This document shows positions 1 to 7,626 of a stretch of DNA of 37,790 bases, piece after piece. The notes under the pieces were generated by a model that had not been told where the DNA came from, searched no databases, and saw only the letters and a list, made by a program, of their open reading frames with translations. A program made the translations under genes and the position numbers. Location of the stretch: positions 1-37,790 of the forward strand of contig NZ_JBEZFP010000093.1 of assembly GCF_040649515.1 (NCBI RefSeq). Direction: 5' to 3'. This DNA is from Yinghuangia elevatio. Its GTDB lineage: Bacteria > Actinomycetota > Actinomycetes > Streptomycetales > Streptomycetaceae. Every line of letters begins with the position of its first letter. Position 1 is the first letter of the stretch.

Positions 1-78
1 TCGCAAGGCGCAGGCCCGAAGCTCGTACTCGGTCGTACTCGCGAGGGTCTGCAACGCGGCGAGGTGGGGTGCCGGGCG

Positions 79-113
79 CCGGGAACCGGTGAACCCTTCC
101 GGTCACAGCACTA
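79..113 (+). repeat. dispersed 35-bp hairpin repeat, copy 1
   Basis: This 35-bp segment matches 36393-36427 at 30 of 35 positions. It begins with CCGGGAA, carries a loop, returns with TTCCGG (an imperfect stem with one bulge) and ends with CACAGCACTA. The two copies lie near opposite ends of the window in the same orientation. It could be a REP-like or MITE-like dispersed element, or a shared terminator or promoter module; the sequence does not decide between these. Confidence 0.6.
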
Positions 114-188
114 AGACAACGGTGCGGGGAGGGGGAGGCGGGTGGCCCGGCGGTCATGGCGGGACCGGCGCGGCGCGGCGCGGTGCAC

Positions 189-272
189 CACGGCAACACC
201 ACCACGCATCGCGGCGACACCACCACGCACCACGGCCGCACCACCACGCACCACGGCTACACCCACCACCAC
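189..272 (+). repeat. 21-bp tandem repeat, four units
   Basis: Four consecutive 21-bp units (189-209, 210-230, 231-251 and 252-272) share the pattern CACGGC-N-ACACCACCACGCA, the fourth being degenerate. The unit length is a multiple of three, so all three forward frames stay open, giving His/Thr-rich or Thr/Pro-rich products. No frame has its own start with a ribosome binding site and its own stop. I read this as a non-coding minisatellite in the SDR leader. Confidence 0.65.
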
Positions 273-297
273 CGATCTGGACGAGGGGCGGACCATA

Positions 298-1074
298 ATG
301 GCGCACACTCCCGAAAGCGACATCCTCACAACCGGGGTGGTCGTCACCGGCGGCGCGTCGGGGATCGGGTTGGCGACGGCCGAGGCACTCGCGGCCTCCG
401 GCCGTCCGGTCGCCCTGTGGGACATCGACGGCGGCGCGGCCGAGGCCCAGGCCGAGCGGATCGCCGCCGAGAGCGGGAGCAAGGCCGTCGGCCTCGCCGT
501 CGACGTCCGCGAAACCGAGGCCTACGACACGGCGTTGGACGCGTCGCGCGGCGCGCTCGGCAGCCTCGGGGGACTGGTGCACGCCGCCGGCGTCGTCGAC
601 GGGCGTGGCGTGGACGGCCTGGACGACGCGAGCTGGGCGCCGGTCGCCGACGTGAACCTGCGTGCCTACGCGCTGCTCACGCGCGCCATGCTGGGCGACC
701 TCCGCAGCCACGACGGCTCGGCGGTGGTCGGGGTCGCCTCGATCAACGCCATCGCCGGCAACGCGGCGAACCCCGCCTACTGCGCCGCCAAGGCAGGCAT
801 GCTCGGGCTCACCCGCTCGCTCGCCGCATCCCTGGCGACGGACGGTATCCGGGTCAACGCCGTCTGCCCCGGCTACATCGAAACCCCCATGCTCGCGGCC
901 GCGTTCGCGAAGTCCGGTACTCGTGCGCGCATGGAGGGCGGCAATCCCATGAAGCGCCTCGGACGGCCCCACGAAGTGGCGGGCGCCGTACGGTTCCTGC
1001 TGGGCCGTGAGGCGAGCTTCATCACCGGCACGCAGATCGTCGTCGACGGCGGGACGACGGCCGTCGTCCACTGA
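298..1074 (+). CDS. short-chain dehydrogenase/reductase (SDR)
   Basis: This 258-residue protein is a classical SDR, an NAD(P)-dependent oxidoreductase acting on an alcohol or ketone; the substrate cannot be read from the sequence. The cofactor-binding glycine motif TGGASGIG lies near residues 18-25, the acid-binding turn is WDID, the NAG-like segment is HAAG, and the catalytic Ser and YCAAK (Tyr-x-x-x-Lys) follow. A C-terminal VVDGG segment is typical of the family. The ATG at 298 was chosen because GAGGGG at 283-288 sits at good spacing and the SDR homology begins there. The frame stays open further upstream only through the 21-bp repeat. The next gene starts 53 bp downstream on the same strand, so the two are probably co-transcribed. 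Confidence 0.9.
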   Translation: MAHTPESDILTTGVVVTGGASGIGLATAEALAASGRPVALWDIDGGAAEAQAERIAAESGSKAVGLAVDVRETEAYDTALDASRGALGSLGGLVHAAGVVDGRGVDGLDDASWAPVADVNLRAYALLTRAMLGDLRSHDGSAVVGVASINAIAGNAANPAYCAAKAGMLGLTRSLAASLATDGIRVNAVCPGYIETPMLAAAFAKSGTRARMEGGNPMKRLGRPHEVAGAVRFLLGREASFITGTQIVVDGGTTAVVH

Positions 1075-1127
1075 CCAGACGGTCCATCAACTTCGGTCCG
1101 CCGCCGCGCGGACGGGAAAGGGGAACC

Positions 1128-2165
1128 ATGGAGTTCTCGATGTCCCTGCCGCTGCTGCTCGACCCGGGCGCGCGCGACCCCTACCGCGAGACCTTCGAAC
1201 TCGCCCGCATCGCCGAGGAGTCCGGTTTCTCCACCGTCACCATCGGCCACCACCACTTCATGCCCGGCAACCTGCCCGACCCGCTGACGTTCCTGGCGAC
1301 GGTCGCGGCACGTACCGACACGCTGCGCGTGGGCACCGGAATCTTCCAACTCCCCGTGCACAACCCGGTACGCGTCGCCGAGCAGGTCGCGCTCATCGAC
1401 CAGATCTCGGGCGGACGCGTCTCGCTCGGCGTCGGCATGGGCTGGTGGCCGCTCGAATACCAGGTGCACGGCTCGGAGTTCCGACAGCGCGGCGCACGCA
1501 TGGAGGAGGCCCTGAAGATCCTCCGCCACGTCTGGACGACCGAGAACCAAGGCTACGAAGGGCGCTTCTGGTCCTTCCCCGAACTGACCGTGCACCCGCG
1601 CCCCGTGCAGGACCCGCATCCGCCCCTGTGGGTCGCGGGCGTCGCCGACGCGGCGGTCGACCGCGCGGCACGGCTCGGCGACGCATGGCTGTGCGGACCC
1701 GTGCAGTCCCTCGCCAAGGCCCAGTCCTGCCTGGACGTCTACCGCGCCTCGTGCGCGGAGCACGGCACGCGCCCCGACTGGATCCTGCGCCGGTACGCCT
1801 GGCTCGGCACGGACCGCAAGCAGGTGGCCCGCGACGTGCTGCCGCACTACGTCGGCGGACTCATGGAGCACTGGCGCGAGTCGGCCGAGGACGACATCGA
1901 GAAGGCGCTGTTCGCCCGCCTGGACGCGGGCGAGGACGTCTCGCCCGAGGAGATCGCTGCCGACCGGCTCCTGTGGGGAGCGCCGGACGACGTGGTGGCG
2001 CAGGTCCAGGCGTACGCCGACGCCACCGGCTGTACCCACGTACATGCCGCCTTCGGCGCGGGCCTGCCCGGCAGCGTCGCGCAGGCCTCGCTCGGGACTT
2101 TCGACGAAATCGCGGCGATGGTAAGGCTGTTCGGGCGCGAGGTGATTCCCGCTTTCGCCGCCTGA
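1128..2165 (+). CDS. luciferase-like (LLM class) flavin-dependent oxidoreductase
   Basis: This 345-residue protein has the TIM-barrel pattern of the luciferase-like monooxygenase superfamily. In actinobacteria these enzymes use FMN or coenzyme F420. Visible family features are ARIAEESGFSTV near the N-terminus, a following TIGHHHF strand, RVGTGIFQLPVHNPVRVAEQ, DQISGGRVSLGVGMGW, and a PPLWVAG segment. The ATG at 1128 has AAAGGGGA just upstream. It follows the SDR closely, which suggests a two-step redox operon, perhaps for a small-molecule substrate. Whether the cofactor is F420 or FMN, and the substrate, are not visible. Confidence 0.85.
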   Translation: MEFSMSLPLLLDPGARDPYRETFELARIAEESGFSTVTIGHHHFMPGNLPDPLTFLATVAARTDTLRVGTGIFQLPVHNPVRVAEQVALIDQISGGRVSLGVGMGWWPLEYQVHGSEFRQRGARMEEALKILRHVWTTENQGYEGRFWSFPELTVHPRPVQDPHPPLWVAGVADAAVDRAARLGDAWLCGPVQSLAKAQSCLDVYRASCAEHGTRPDWILRRYAWLGTDRKQVARDVLPHYVGGLMEHWRESAEDDIEKALFARLDAGEDVSPEEIAADRLLWGAPDDVVAQVQAYADATGCTHVHAAFGAGLPGSVAQASLGTFDEIAAMVRLFGREVIPAFAA

Positions 2166-2371
2166 CGAGCCCTGTCGGAGTGGTGGCGCCCACGGGGGAC
2201 GCGGGCCGCCGCGGTGGTCCGGTCCGCCGGTGCCGAATTGGCCGGTGACCGGCGATACGCGGCATGTGAGACTGGCGGCGCAATTGTCCTCGCCGGTCTC
2301 GGCCCGGGGGAGGCCGTCCCGCGAGGGGTCGGCCGTACCGGGGCGTGGCCGTCCTCATGTGGGAGTGGTCC

Positions 2372-2980
2372 ATGCAGGTCGCGGTCGTCACCTTCGACGG
2401 GTTCAACGAGCTCGACAGCTTCATCGCGTCGTCGCTCGTCAATCGGTGCCGGTCGCAGGGCCTGAGCGCCTGGATCACCACGCCCACGCCCGTCGTCACC
2501 TCGATGAACGGCGTCGAGGTGACCGGGCAGCGGCCGCTCGGGTTCATCGGCGAGGCCGACGTCGTCCTGATCGGCAGCGGTATCAAGACGCGCGACGTCG
2601 TGGCCGACGACGCCCTGCTGGCCCGCCTGCCGCTCGACCCCGAGCGGCAGTTGATCGGCTCGCAGTGCTCGGGTGCGCTGGTGCTCGCGCGGCTCGGCCT
2701 GCTGGACGCCATGCCCGCGTGCACGGACACGACGACGCGCCCGTGGGTCGAGGAGTGCGGGGTGACGGTGCTGGACGCGCCGTTCCACGCCGAGGGCCGC
2801 ATCGCCACCGCGGGCGGCTGCCTCGCGTCCCAGTACCTCGCGGCATGGACGATCGCGCGGACCCTCGGCGACGACGCCGCGCGTGCCGCGATCGAATACG
2901 CGGCGCCGGTAGGCGAGAAGGCCGAGACCGTCGAGCGGGTCATGGCCGCGGTGCGCACCGGCGCGGCGGCGTCGCGCTGA
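2372..2980 (+). CDS. DJ-1/PfpI family protein
   Basis: This protein of 202 residues belongs to the DJ-1/PfpI (class I glutamine amidotransferase-like) superfamily. The nucleophile elbow is visible as GSQCSGALV, placing a reactive Cys where the family has one, and the early acidic segment DGFNELD supplies the usual Glu. It has no AraC-type DNA-binding domain, so it is a stand-alone domain, which may act as an isonitrile hydratase-like enzyme, glyoxalase or chaperone. The ATG at 2372 has GGGAG at 2361-2365; in-frame GTG 2345 and ATG 2357 are less well supported. Its stop is one base from the start of the MFS gene, so the two are translationally coupled. Confidence 0.8.
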   Translation: MQVAVVTFDGFNELDSFIASSLVNRCRSQGLSAWITTPTPVVTSMNGVEVTGQRPLGFIGEADVVLIGSGIKTRDVVADDALLARLPLDPERQLIGSQCSGALVLARLGLLDAMPACTDTTTRPWVEECGVTVLDAPFHAEGRIATAGGCLASQYLAAWTIARTLGDDAARAAIEYAAPVGEKAETVERVMAAVRTGAAASR

Positions 2981-2981
2981 G

Positions 2982-4463
2982 ATGACGACACAGGAGCAGA
3001 CGCCCTCGGGGAGACGCACCGGCAAACGTGCCGACACATCTGACACCGACACATCTGACACCGACACAACTGACGCCGACACAACTGACGCCGACACAAC
3101 TCACGCCGATACATCTCACGCCGACACATCCGACGCTGACCTGTCCGCAGACGGCATCGCGCGCATTCAACGGCGTACCGTGCGCACCCTCGTGCTCGCC
3201 CAGGTCGTGGGCGGCATAGGCGTCGGTTCGTCCCTCGCGGTCAGCGGGCTGCTGGCCGAGGATCTGTCCGGCTCGCAGGCGCTGTCCGGGCTTGCGGTCA
3301 CCGCGATCACCCTCGGCGCCGGCCTGTGCGCGATACCCCTGGCCCGCCTCGCGGACCGCCGCGGCCGCCGGATCGCCCTCGCGACCGGATGGGCCACCGC
3401 GACGGTCGGCGCACTCGGCGTCATCCTCGCCGCGGTCCTCGGCTGGTACCCGGCGCTTCTCGTCGCCTTCGTCGTGTTCGGCGCGGGCTCGGCCGCCAAC
3501 CTCCAGTCCCGCTACGCCGCCGCAGACCTCGCCGACGACTCGACGCGCGCCCGGTCGCTCGCGATCGTCGTGTGGTCGACGACCATCGGCGCCGTGCTCG
3601 GCCCGAACCTCAACACCCCGGGCGCGGCCGTCGGGCGCTTCCTCGGCCTGCCGGAGCTGGCCGGGCCGTATGTCTTCTCCGCCCTGTCGTTCGCGGCGGG
3701 CGGCGTCATGATGTGGGTCCTGCTGCGCCCCGACCCCCTGCTGGTCGCGCGGCGCCTGGCCGTGGCCGACGAGTCCCCGGCGGCCCCCGCCGATCGAGCC
3801 GCCGTCCCCGACCCCGCCGAGCCGCTGCCGACGACCGAGCCGCTGCCGACGGCGCCGCCCGTCCCGCGTTCGTCCTGGGCCGTCGTACGAGAGTCGCGGA
3901 CCGCGACCCTCGCCCTGGCCTCGGTCGTCCTCGGCCACGCCGTCATGGTCTCGGTGATGACCATGACACCCGTACATATGCGCGACCACGGCGCCGACCT
4001 CACGATCGTGGGCCTGACGATCAGCCTCCACATCGCGGGCATGTACGCCTTCTCGCCGCTCGTCGGCTGGGCGGCGGACAAGCTGGGCCGCATCCCGGTC
4101 ATCGTCGCGGGTCAACTGATCCTGCTCGGCGCGGTGCTGGTCGCGGGGCTGTCGGGGCGTACGGTCCCGATGACAGTCGTCGGCCTCGTCCTCCTGGGCC
4201 TCGGCTGGTCGTGCTCGATGGTCGCCGGGTCCGCGCTGCTGGCCGAGTCGGTGCCGCAGCGCGAGCGGCCGCGGGTGCAGGGCACGTCGGACCTCATGAT
4301 GAACCTCGCGGGCGCCGCCGGCGGGGCGCTGTCCGGCGCGGTGCTGGGCGCGGCCGGGTACGGCGGGCTCAACGCCGCCGCGGGCCTGATCGTGCTGCCG
4401 GTCCTCGCCGTCGTCGGCGGGTACGCGCTGGGCCGTTCGAGGACAACGCAAGGGACCGCATAG
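2982..4463 (+). CDS. MFS transporter with repetitive hydrophilic N-terminus
   Basis: This 493-residue integral membrane transporter has about 12 predicted membrane segments. The major facilitator signature RLADRRGRR sits between helices 2 and 3, and its C-half counterpart is AADKLGRIP. A long hydrophilic loop rich in Pro, Ala and Asp separates the halves. Before the first helix, residues 17-51 consist of seven pentapeptide repeats of the form (A/T)DT(S/T)(D/H), encoded by a 15-bp tandem repeat. The ATG at 2982 is one base after the DJ-1/PfpI stop and has no good ribosome binding site of its own, so coupling is likely. The substrate is unknown; export of a small molecule is the usual role. Confidence 0.85.
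   Translation: MTTQEQTPSGRRTGKRADTSDTDTSDTDTTDADTTDADTTHADTSHADTSDADLSADGIARIQRRTVRTLVLAQVVGGIGVGSSLAVSGLLAEDLSGSQALSGLAVTAITLGAGLCAIPLARLADRRGRRIALATGWATATVGALGVILAAVLGWYPALLVAFVVFGAGSAANLQSRYAAADLADDSTRARSLAIVVWSTTIGAVLGPNLNTPGAAVGRFLGLPELAGPYVFSALSFAAGGVMMWVLLRPDPLLVARRLAVADESPAAPADRAAVPDPAEPLPTTEPLPTAPPVPRSSWAVVRESRTATLALASVVLGHAVMVSVMTMTPVHMRDHGADLTIVGLTISLHIAGMYAFSPLVGWAADKLGRIPVIVAGQLILLGAVLVAGLSGRTVPMTVVGLVLLGLGWSCSMVAGSALLAESVPQRERPRVQGTSDLMMNLAGAAGGALSGAVLGAAGYGGLNAAAGLIVLPVLAVVGGYALGRSRTTQGTA
3030..3134 (+). repeat. 15-bp tandem repeat inside the MFS gene
   Basis: Seven in-frame 15-bp units resemble GCCGACACATCTGAC and encode ADTSD-like pentapeptides; a degenerate eighth unit follows. 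The units differ mainly by single substitutions, as expected for slippage followed by drift. The segment encodes a cytoplasmic acidic/threonine-rich tail ahead of the first transmembrane helix. Confidence 0.8.
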
Positions 4464-4572
4464 AAGACCGCATAGAAGACCGCGTAGAACTCCGGCAGGA
4501 GACGTCGCAGACTCCGCGCAGAACCCCACGCAGAACCCCACTCAGAACCCACTCAGAACTCCGCGCAGAAGA
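4455..4572 (+). repeat. 12-bp repeat clusters after the MFS gene
   Basis: Two clusters of related short repeats follow the MFS gene and overlap its stop codon. The first has three units like ACCGCATAGAAG (4455-4490). The second has units like CGCAGAACCCCA at 4517-4528 and 4529-4540, followed by shortened CTCAGAACC variants to about 4572. Both share a G(T/C)AGAA core. No stem-loop or gene is evident. The rest of the 270-bp gap to the next start holds only the CAAACCG repeats. Confidence 0.65.
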
Positions 4573-4665
4573 AGGACAGCCGCCCGCTCCTGTCGAGGCG
4601 TCCCGTCGAGGCGCCGTCCGGCCGGCGTGGGCCTGGCCCGTGGTCGCTCGAGATGTCGGCCCTCC

Positions 4666-4692
4666 CAAACCGACCTATGTTTGAGCAAACCG
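4666..4692 (+). promoter_or_regulatory. candidate operator: CAAACCG direct repeats plus palindrome
   Basis: CAAACCG occurs at 4666-4672 and again at 4686-4692, 20 bp apart (about two helical turns). The palindrome GTTTG-AG-CAAAC occupies 4679-4690 and shares its right arm with the second repeat. It lies 42 bp upstream of the NDH-2-like start, so it could bind a redox or metabolite regulator. The regulator is unknown, and chance occurrence is possible. Confidence 0.3.
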
Positions 4693-4733
4693 GGCGGTTC
4701 CTCGCTCGGGCTGTCTACCGACGAGGGGCACCG

Positions 4734-6077
4734 ATGCAGCAGTCCCGAGTGGTCGTGGTCGGCGCGGGGTTCGCCGGATTCGAGACCGTACGGCATCTGG
4801 AGAGATCGCTCTCGGCGCAGGACGCCGACATCACGCTGATCAGCCCCGGCGGATACATGCTCTACCTGCCGCTGCTGCCGCACGTCGCGGCGGGCGTCAT
4901 CTCGTCGCGGTCGATCGCCGTACCGCTGTACCGCATGCTCAAGCGCGCCCACATAGTCCCCGGCGGCGCGATAGGCGTCGACCTCGACGCGCGGGTCTGC
5001 GTGGTCCGCAAGATCACCGGCGAGGTCGTCAACGTGGCGTACGACCACATCGTGCTCACCCCCGGCAGCGTCACGCGTACGTTCGACATCCCCGGCCTCG
5101 ACAAGTACGGCCGCGGCATGAAGAACCTCGCCGAGGCCGTCGCGCTGCGTGATCACGTCATCGCCCAACTCGAACTCGCCAACTCCAGCTCCGACGAGAG
5201 CGAGCGCCGCGCGCGCTGCCAGTTCGTGGTGGTGGGCGGCGGCTACGCGGGCGTCGAGACCGCGGCGTGCCTTGAGATGGTCACCACGTCGGCCCTCGAC
5301 CACTTTCCGCGCCTCGACCCGTCGCAGGTGCGCTGGACCGTCGTCGACGTCGCGCCCCGCCTGATGCCCGAACTCGGCGAGAACCTGGGCCGGGCGGCGC
5401 TGGAGATACTCGCGCGCCGAGGTGTCGACGTACGCCTCGGGACGAGCGTCAGCGAGGTCACCGAGGACGCCGTCACCCTGACCAGCGGCGACGTACTGCC
5501 GTGCCGCACCCTCGTGTGGACCGCGGGCGTCGCGGCCAGCCCCCTCATCGCCGCCCTCGGTGCGGAGACGGTACGCGGGCGGCTCGCCGTCGGTGCGGAC
5601 CTCGCCATCCCAGGGCGGCAGGACGTGTTCGGGCTCGGCGACGCGGCGGCCGTACCGGACCTGGACAAGGGCGACGGAGCCGTCTGCCCGCCGACCGCGC
5701 AGTACGCCATGCGGCAGGCGAAGGTCGCGGCGCACAACGTCGTCGCGGCCATCAAGAACAAGCCCTTCAAGGAGTTCCGGCACAAGGACCTCGGCCTGGT
5801 CGTCGACCTGGGCGGCACCGAGGCGGTCGCGCGGCCCCTCGGCCGGGAACTGCGCGGCCTGCCGGCCCAGGCCATCACGCGCGGGTACCACCTGATGGCG
5901 TTGCCGTCGTTTCGGGCCCGGGCCCGGGTGGGGGCGAACTGGACGCTGCACGCGGTCGCCGGCGACGACTTCGTCCGGCTCGGGTTCCTGTCGGGACGTA
6001 CCGGGGCGCTGTCCGACTTCGAGCACACGCACGCGTACCTCTCGCGCGAGGAGTTGGCGCAGCAGACGCGCCACTGA
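4734..6077 (+). CDS. type II NADH dehydrogenase-like FAD/NAD(P) oxidoreductase
   Basis: This protein of 447 residues has the two-dinucleotide-fold pattern of the NDH-2/pyridine nucleotide-disulfide oxidoreductase family. The FAD motif VVVVGAGFAGFE is at the N-terminus, a central NAD(P) motif VVGGGYAGVE follows, then WTAGV, and the FAD-binding segment GLGDAAAVPD before PPTAQYAMRQA. NDH-2 enzymes pass electrons from NADH to quinone at the inner face of the membrane without pumping protons. The C-terminal quarter, with ALPSFRARARVGANW, would be the membrane-contact part. The ATG at 4734 was chosen for GAGGGG at 4723-4728; an in-frame ATG at 4653 would add 27 atypical residues. Convergent with the SGNH hydrolase, 15 bp away. 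Confidence 0.82.
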   Translation: MQQSRVVVVGAGFAGFETVRHLERSLSAQDADITLISPGGYMLYLPLLPHVAAGVISSRSIAVPLYRMLKRAHIVPGGAIGVDLDARVCVVRKITGEVVNVAYDHIVLTPGSVTRTFDIPGLDKYGRGMKNLAEAVALRDHVIAQLELANSSSDESERRARCQFVVVGGGYAGVETAACLEMVTTSALDHFPRLDPSQVRWTVVDVAPRLMPELGENLGRAALEILARRGVDVRLGTSVSEVTEDAVTLTSGDVLPCRTLVWTAGVAASPLIAALGAETVRGRLAVGADLAIPGRQDVFGLGDAAAVPDLDKGDGAVCPPTAQYAMRQAKVAAHNVVAAIKNKPFKEFRHKDLGLVVDLGGTEAVARPLGRELRGLPAQAITRGYHLMALPSFRARARVGANWTLHAVAGDDFVRLGFLSGRTGALSDFEHTHAYLSREELAQQTRH

Positions 6078-6092
6078 CGTCTCCGCCTGCGC

Positions 6093-6836
6093 TCAGTGCC
6101 CGGCCGCGGCAACGGCCCGCGACAAGGACTTGACGACCTCGGCCGCCAGCACCGCCTGGCCGGCCGCCCTGAAGTGGATGCGGTCCGAACTGATCAGGTC
6201 GGGACGGTCGTTCACCGGGTGGTCCCACATCTCGACGAGCACCGCCTCGTGGTCCGCGGCCAGTTCGCGGACGATGCCGTTGAGGGTGCGTACGCGGTCC
6301 GGCCAGTCGGCGAACCGCGGCACGACGAACGCGCGGCCGAACGTGAACACCGTCAGCCGGGCACCGGTGGCCGCCGCAACTCCGTAGAGTCGCCGCAGCG
6401 TCCGCTCGATCGCGGCGAAGTCCGGGGCGGCCTGGAACAGGTCGTTCGCGCCGGTCGGCACGTGTACGAGATCCGGTCGGAACGCGGCCATCCGCTCCAC
6501 CTGTGCCGCCAGCACGCGTTCGGTCGTGGCCCCGACCTCCGCGGTGTTCAGGTACGCGAGTTCGGGTCGCACCCGCCGCAGGATGTCGGCCACCCGATCC
6601 GACCAGCCCATGGTGGTGTACCCGGGCGTCGGCTCGCCGGTTCCCGCGGAGAGGCTGTCGCCGATGACGGCGAACCGCCGCCAGGGGGCGTCGGCGAGCA
6701 TCGTCGCGGCCTTGGCGGGCGAGAGGCACGAGGGGTCGGTCTCCTCGGTGAGCGGCAGCCGCTTCGCCGGCGCGGCCTGCGTCGTCCGAGCCACCCGAGT
6801 CGTGTGAGCCGTCTGAGTCCTCTGAGTCATCGTCAT
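6093..6836 (-). CDS. SGNH/GDSL-family hydrolase (paralog 1)
   Basis: This protein of 247 residues is an SGNH hydrolase, an esterase/lipase-type enzyme with a Ser-His-Asp site. Block I is GDSLSAG (nucleophile Ser), block II lies in LNTAEVGAT, block III is GANDLF, and block V is SSDRIHF with the catalytic Asp and His. About 60 N-terminal residues precede block I, and no clear signal peptide is visible, so it is probably cytoplasmic. No ribosome binding site precedes the ATG at 6836, but the region upstream could hold a promoter for a leaderless message. It is divergent from the TetR gene with a palindrome between them, which suggests TetR control. A homologous gene lies at 17273-18001. Confidence 0.85.
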   Translation of the reverse strand: MTMTQRTQTAHTTRVARTTQAAPAKRLPLTEETDPSCLSPAKAATMLADAPWRRFAVIGDSLSAGTGEPTPGYTTMGWSDRVADILRRVRPELAYLNTAEVGATTERVLAAQVERMAAFRPDLVHVPTGANDLFQAAPDFAAIERTLRRLYGVAAATGARLTVFTFGRAFVVPRFADWPDRVRTLNGIVRELAADHEAVLVEMWDHPVNDRPDLISSDRIHFRAAGQAVLAAEVVKSLSRAVAAAGH

Positions 6837-6842
6837 ACAACT

Positions 6843-6866
6843 AAACGTACGACCGTTCGTGCTTTT
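6843..6866. promoter_or_regulatory. palindromic TetR-type operator
   Basis: A 24-bp near-palindrome with core ACGACCGTTCGT (6849-6860) and outer symmetric AAA and TTT ends is identical to its reverse complement at 18 of 24 positions. It sits between the divergent SGNH hydrolase and TetR genes and abuts the hydrolase start, the usual position for a TetR autoregulatory operator. The core differs by one base from the core of the palindrome at 15125-15150. Confidence 0.65.
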
Positions 6867-6892
6867 GTGGCAAGGCGTGGCAAGATGGCGCC

Positions 6893-7537
6893 ATGAGCCC
6901 GAGCCCTCCGCGTGCGACCACCGACCAGCGACTGCTGCGCGGCGCACGCGCCCGGTGGACGATCGCCCGCCACGGCGCCGACGTCGCGTCGGCCGAGGGG
7001 CTGAGCGGCCTGAGCATCGGGCGCCTGGCCACCGATCTGGGGCTGAGCAAGAGCGGCGTCGCGACGTTGTTCGGCACCAAGGAGCAACTGCAGTTGGCGG
7101 TGGTCGAGGCGGCGCGGAAGGCGTACGTGGACGCGGTCGTCCGCCCGGCGCTGGCACACCCCGCGGGCGCGGCACGACTGCGCGCCCTGGTCGACGGCTG
7201 GTTCGGGTACGCCGAGCAACCCCTCTTCCCGGGCGGATGCTTCTGGGCGGCGAACCTCCCCGACTTCGACAGCCGCCCGGGGCCAGTCCGCGACGCCCTC
7301 CGCGCCCAGCGCGGCGAATGGCTCACCCTGCTCGCCGACCAGATCCGCCGCGCGGTCGACGACACCGCGGACGACGCACCCACCACCGGCGCAGCCGGCG
7401 AACTCGACCCGGAACTCACCGCCTTCCACCTCGACGCCGTCTTCGTCGGCACCAACACGGCCCTGCGCCTGGGCGATCCGAACGCCCTACCCCGAACCCG
7501 CCGCATCATCGAAAACCTGCTGGCCCCGATCACCTGA
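6893..7537 (+). CDS. TetR/AcrR-family transcriptional regulator (1)
   Basis: This 214-residue one-domain-plus-sensor repressor has an N-terminal TetR helix-turn-helix, LSIGRLATDLGLSKSGVATLFGTKEQL at about residues 39-65. The middle segment, with FGYAEQPLFPGGCFWAA, resembles the TetR_C_6-like ligand-binding group that includes a conserved GGCF. It is divergent from the SGNH hydrolase and the palindrome between them is the obvious target, so it probably represses the hydrolase and itself. The ligand is not visible. The ATG at 6893 has only weak SD complementarity, so a leaderless start is possible. Confidence 0.88.
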   Translation: MSPSPPRATTDQRLLRGARARWTIARHGADVASAEGLSGLSIGRLATDLGLSKSGVATLFGTKEQLQLAVVEAARKAYVDAVVRPALAHPAGAARLRALVDGWFGYAEQPLFPGGCFWAANLPDFDSRPGPVRDALRAQRGEWLTLLADQIRRAVDDTADDAPTTGAAGELDPELTAFHLDAVFVGTNTALRLGDPNALPRTRRIIENLLAPIT

Positions 7538-7589
7538 AGCCCGAGAGAACTTGCCCCGCCCCGCCCAAGGCACCGGCCGCCAGGCGGGC

Positions 7590-7620
7590 CTGACGTGGTG
7601 TCGGCAGCCGGCCGTAGGGT
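7590..7620 (+). promoter_or_regulatory. candidate leaderless promoter
   Basis: CTGACG (7590-7595) and TAGGGT (7615-7620) are spaced by 19 bp, and the -10 box ends 6 bp before the ATG at 7627. No Shine-Dalgarno sequence lies in the gap. This is the arrangement expected for a leaderless actinobacterial transcript. Confidence 0.45.
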
Positions 7621-7626
7621 CGCCGC

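Larger units (their letters stand above)
1..297. other. leader region upstream of the SDR gene
   Basis: I see no convincing gene here; the open frames that cross this stretch are repeat-driven or antisense to the SDR gene. It holds one copy of the dispersed hairpin repeat (79-113), a G-rich stretch near 124-150, and a 21-bp tandem repeat (189-272) that ends shortly before the SDR ribosome binding site. The first 78 bases may belong to a neighbouring gene outside the window, but no frame shows this clearly. Confidence 0.5.

Noticed and set aside
79..113. ECF sigma-factor promoter (AACC-N15-CTA) in the hairpin repeat
   Set aside because: The second copy lies at the 3' end of a convergent gene with no gene downstream in that direction, so a promoter role is unlikely for both; kept only as a repeat.
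189..290. His/Thr heptad frame (HGNTTTH-like) as a metal-binding peptide
   Set aside because: The frame has no own stop before running through the SDR gene and no convincing start; it reflects a 21-bp DNA repeat.
154..1071. Long open frames antisense and in other phases across the SDR gene and most genes
   Set aside because: High GC content removes stop codons, giving long shadows; they lack ribosome binding sites, conserved motifs and GC3 bias.
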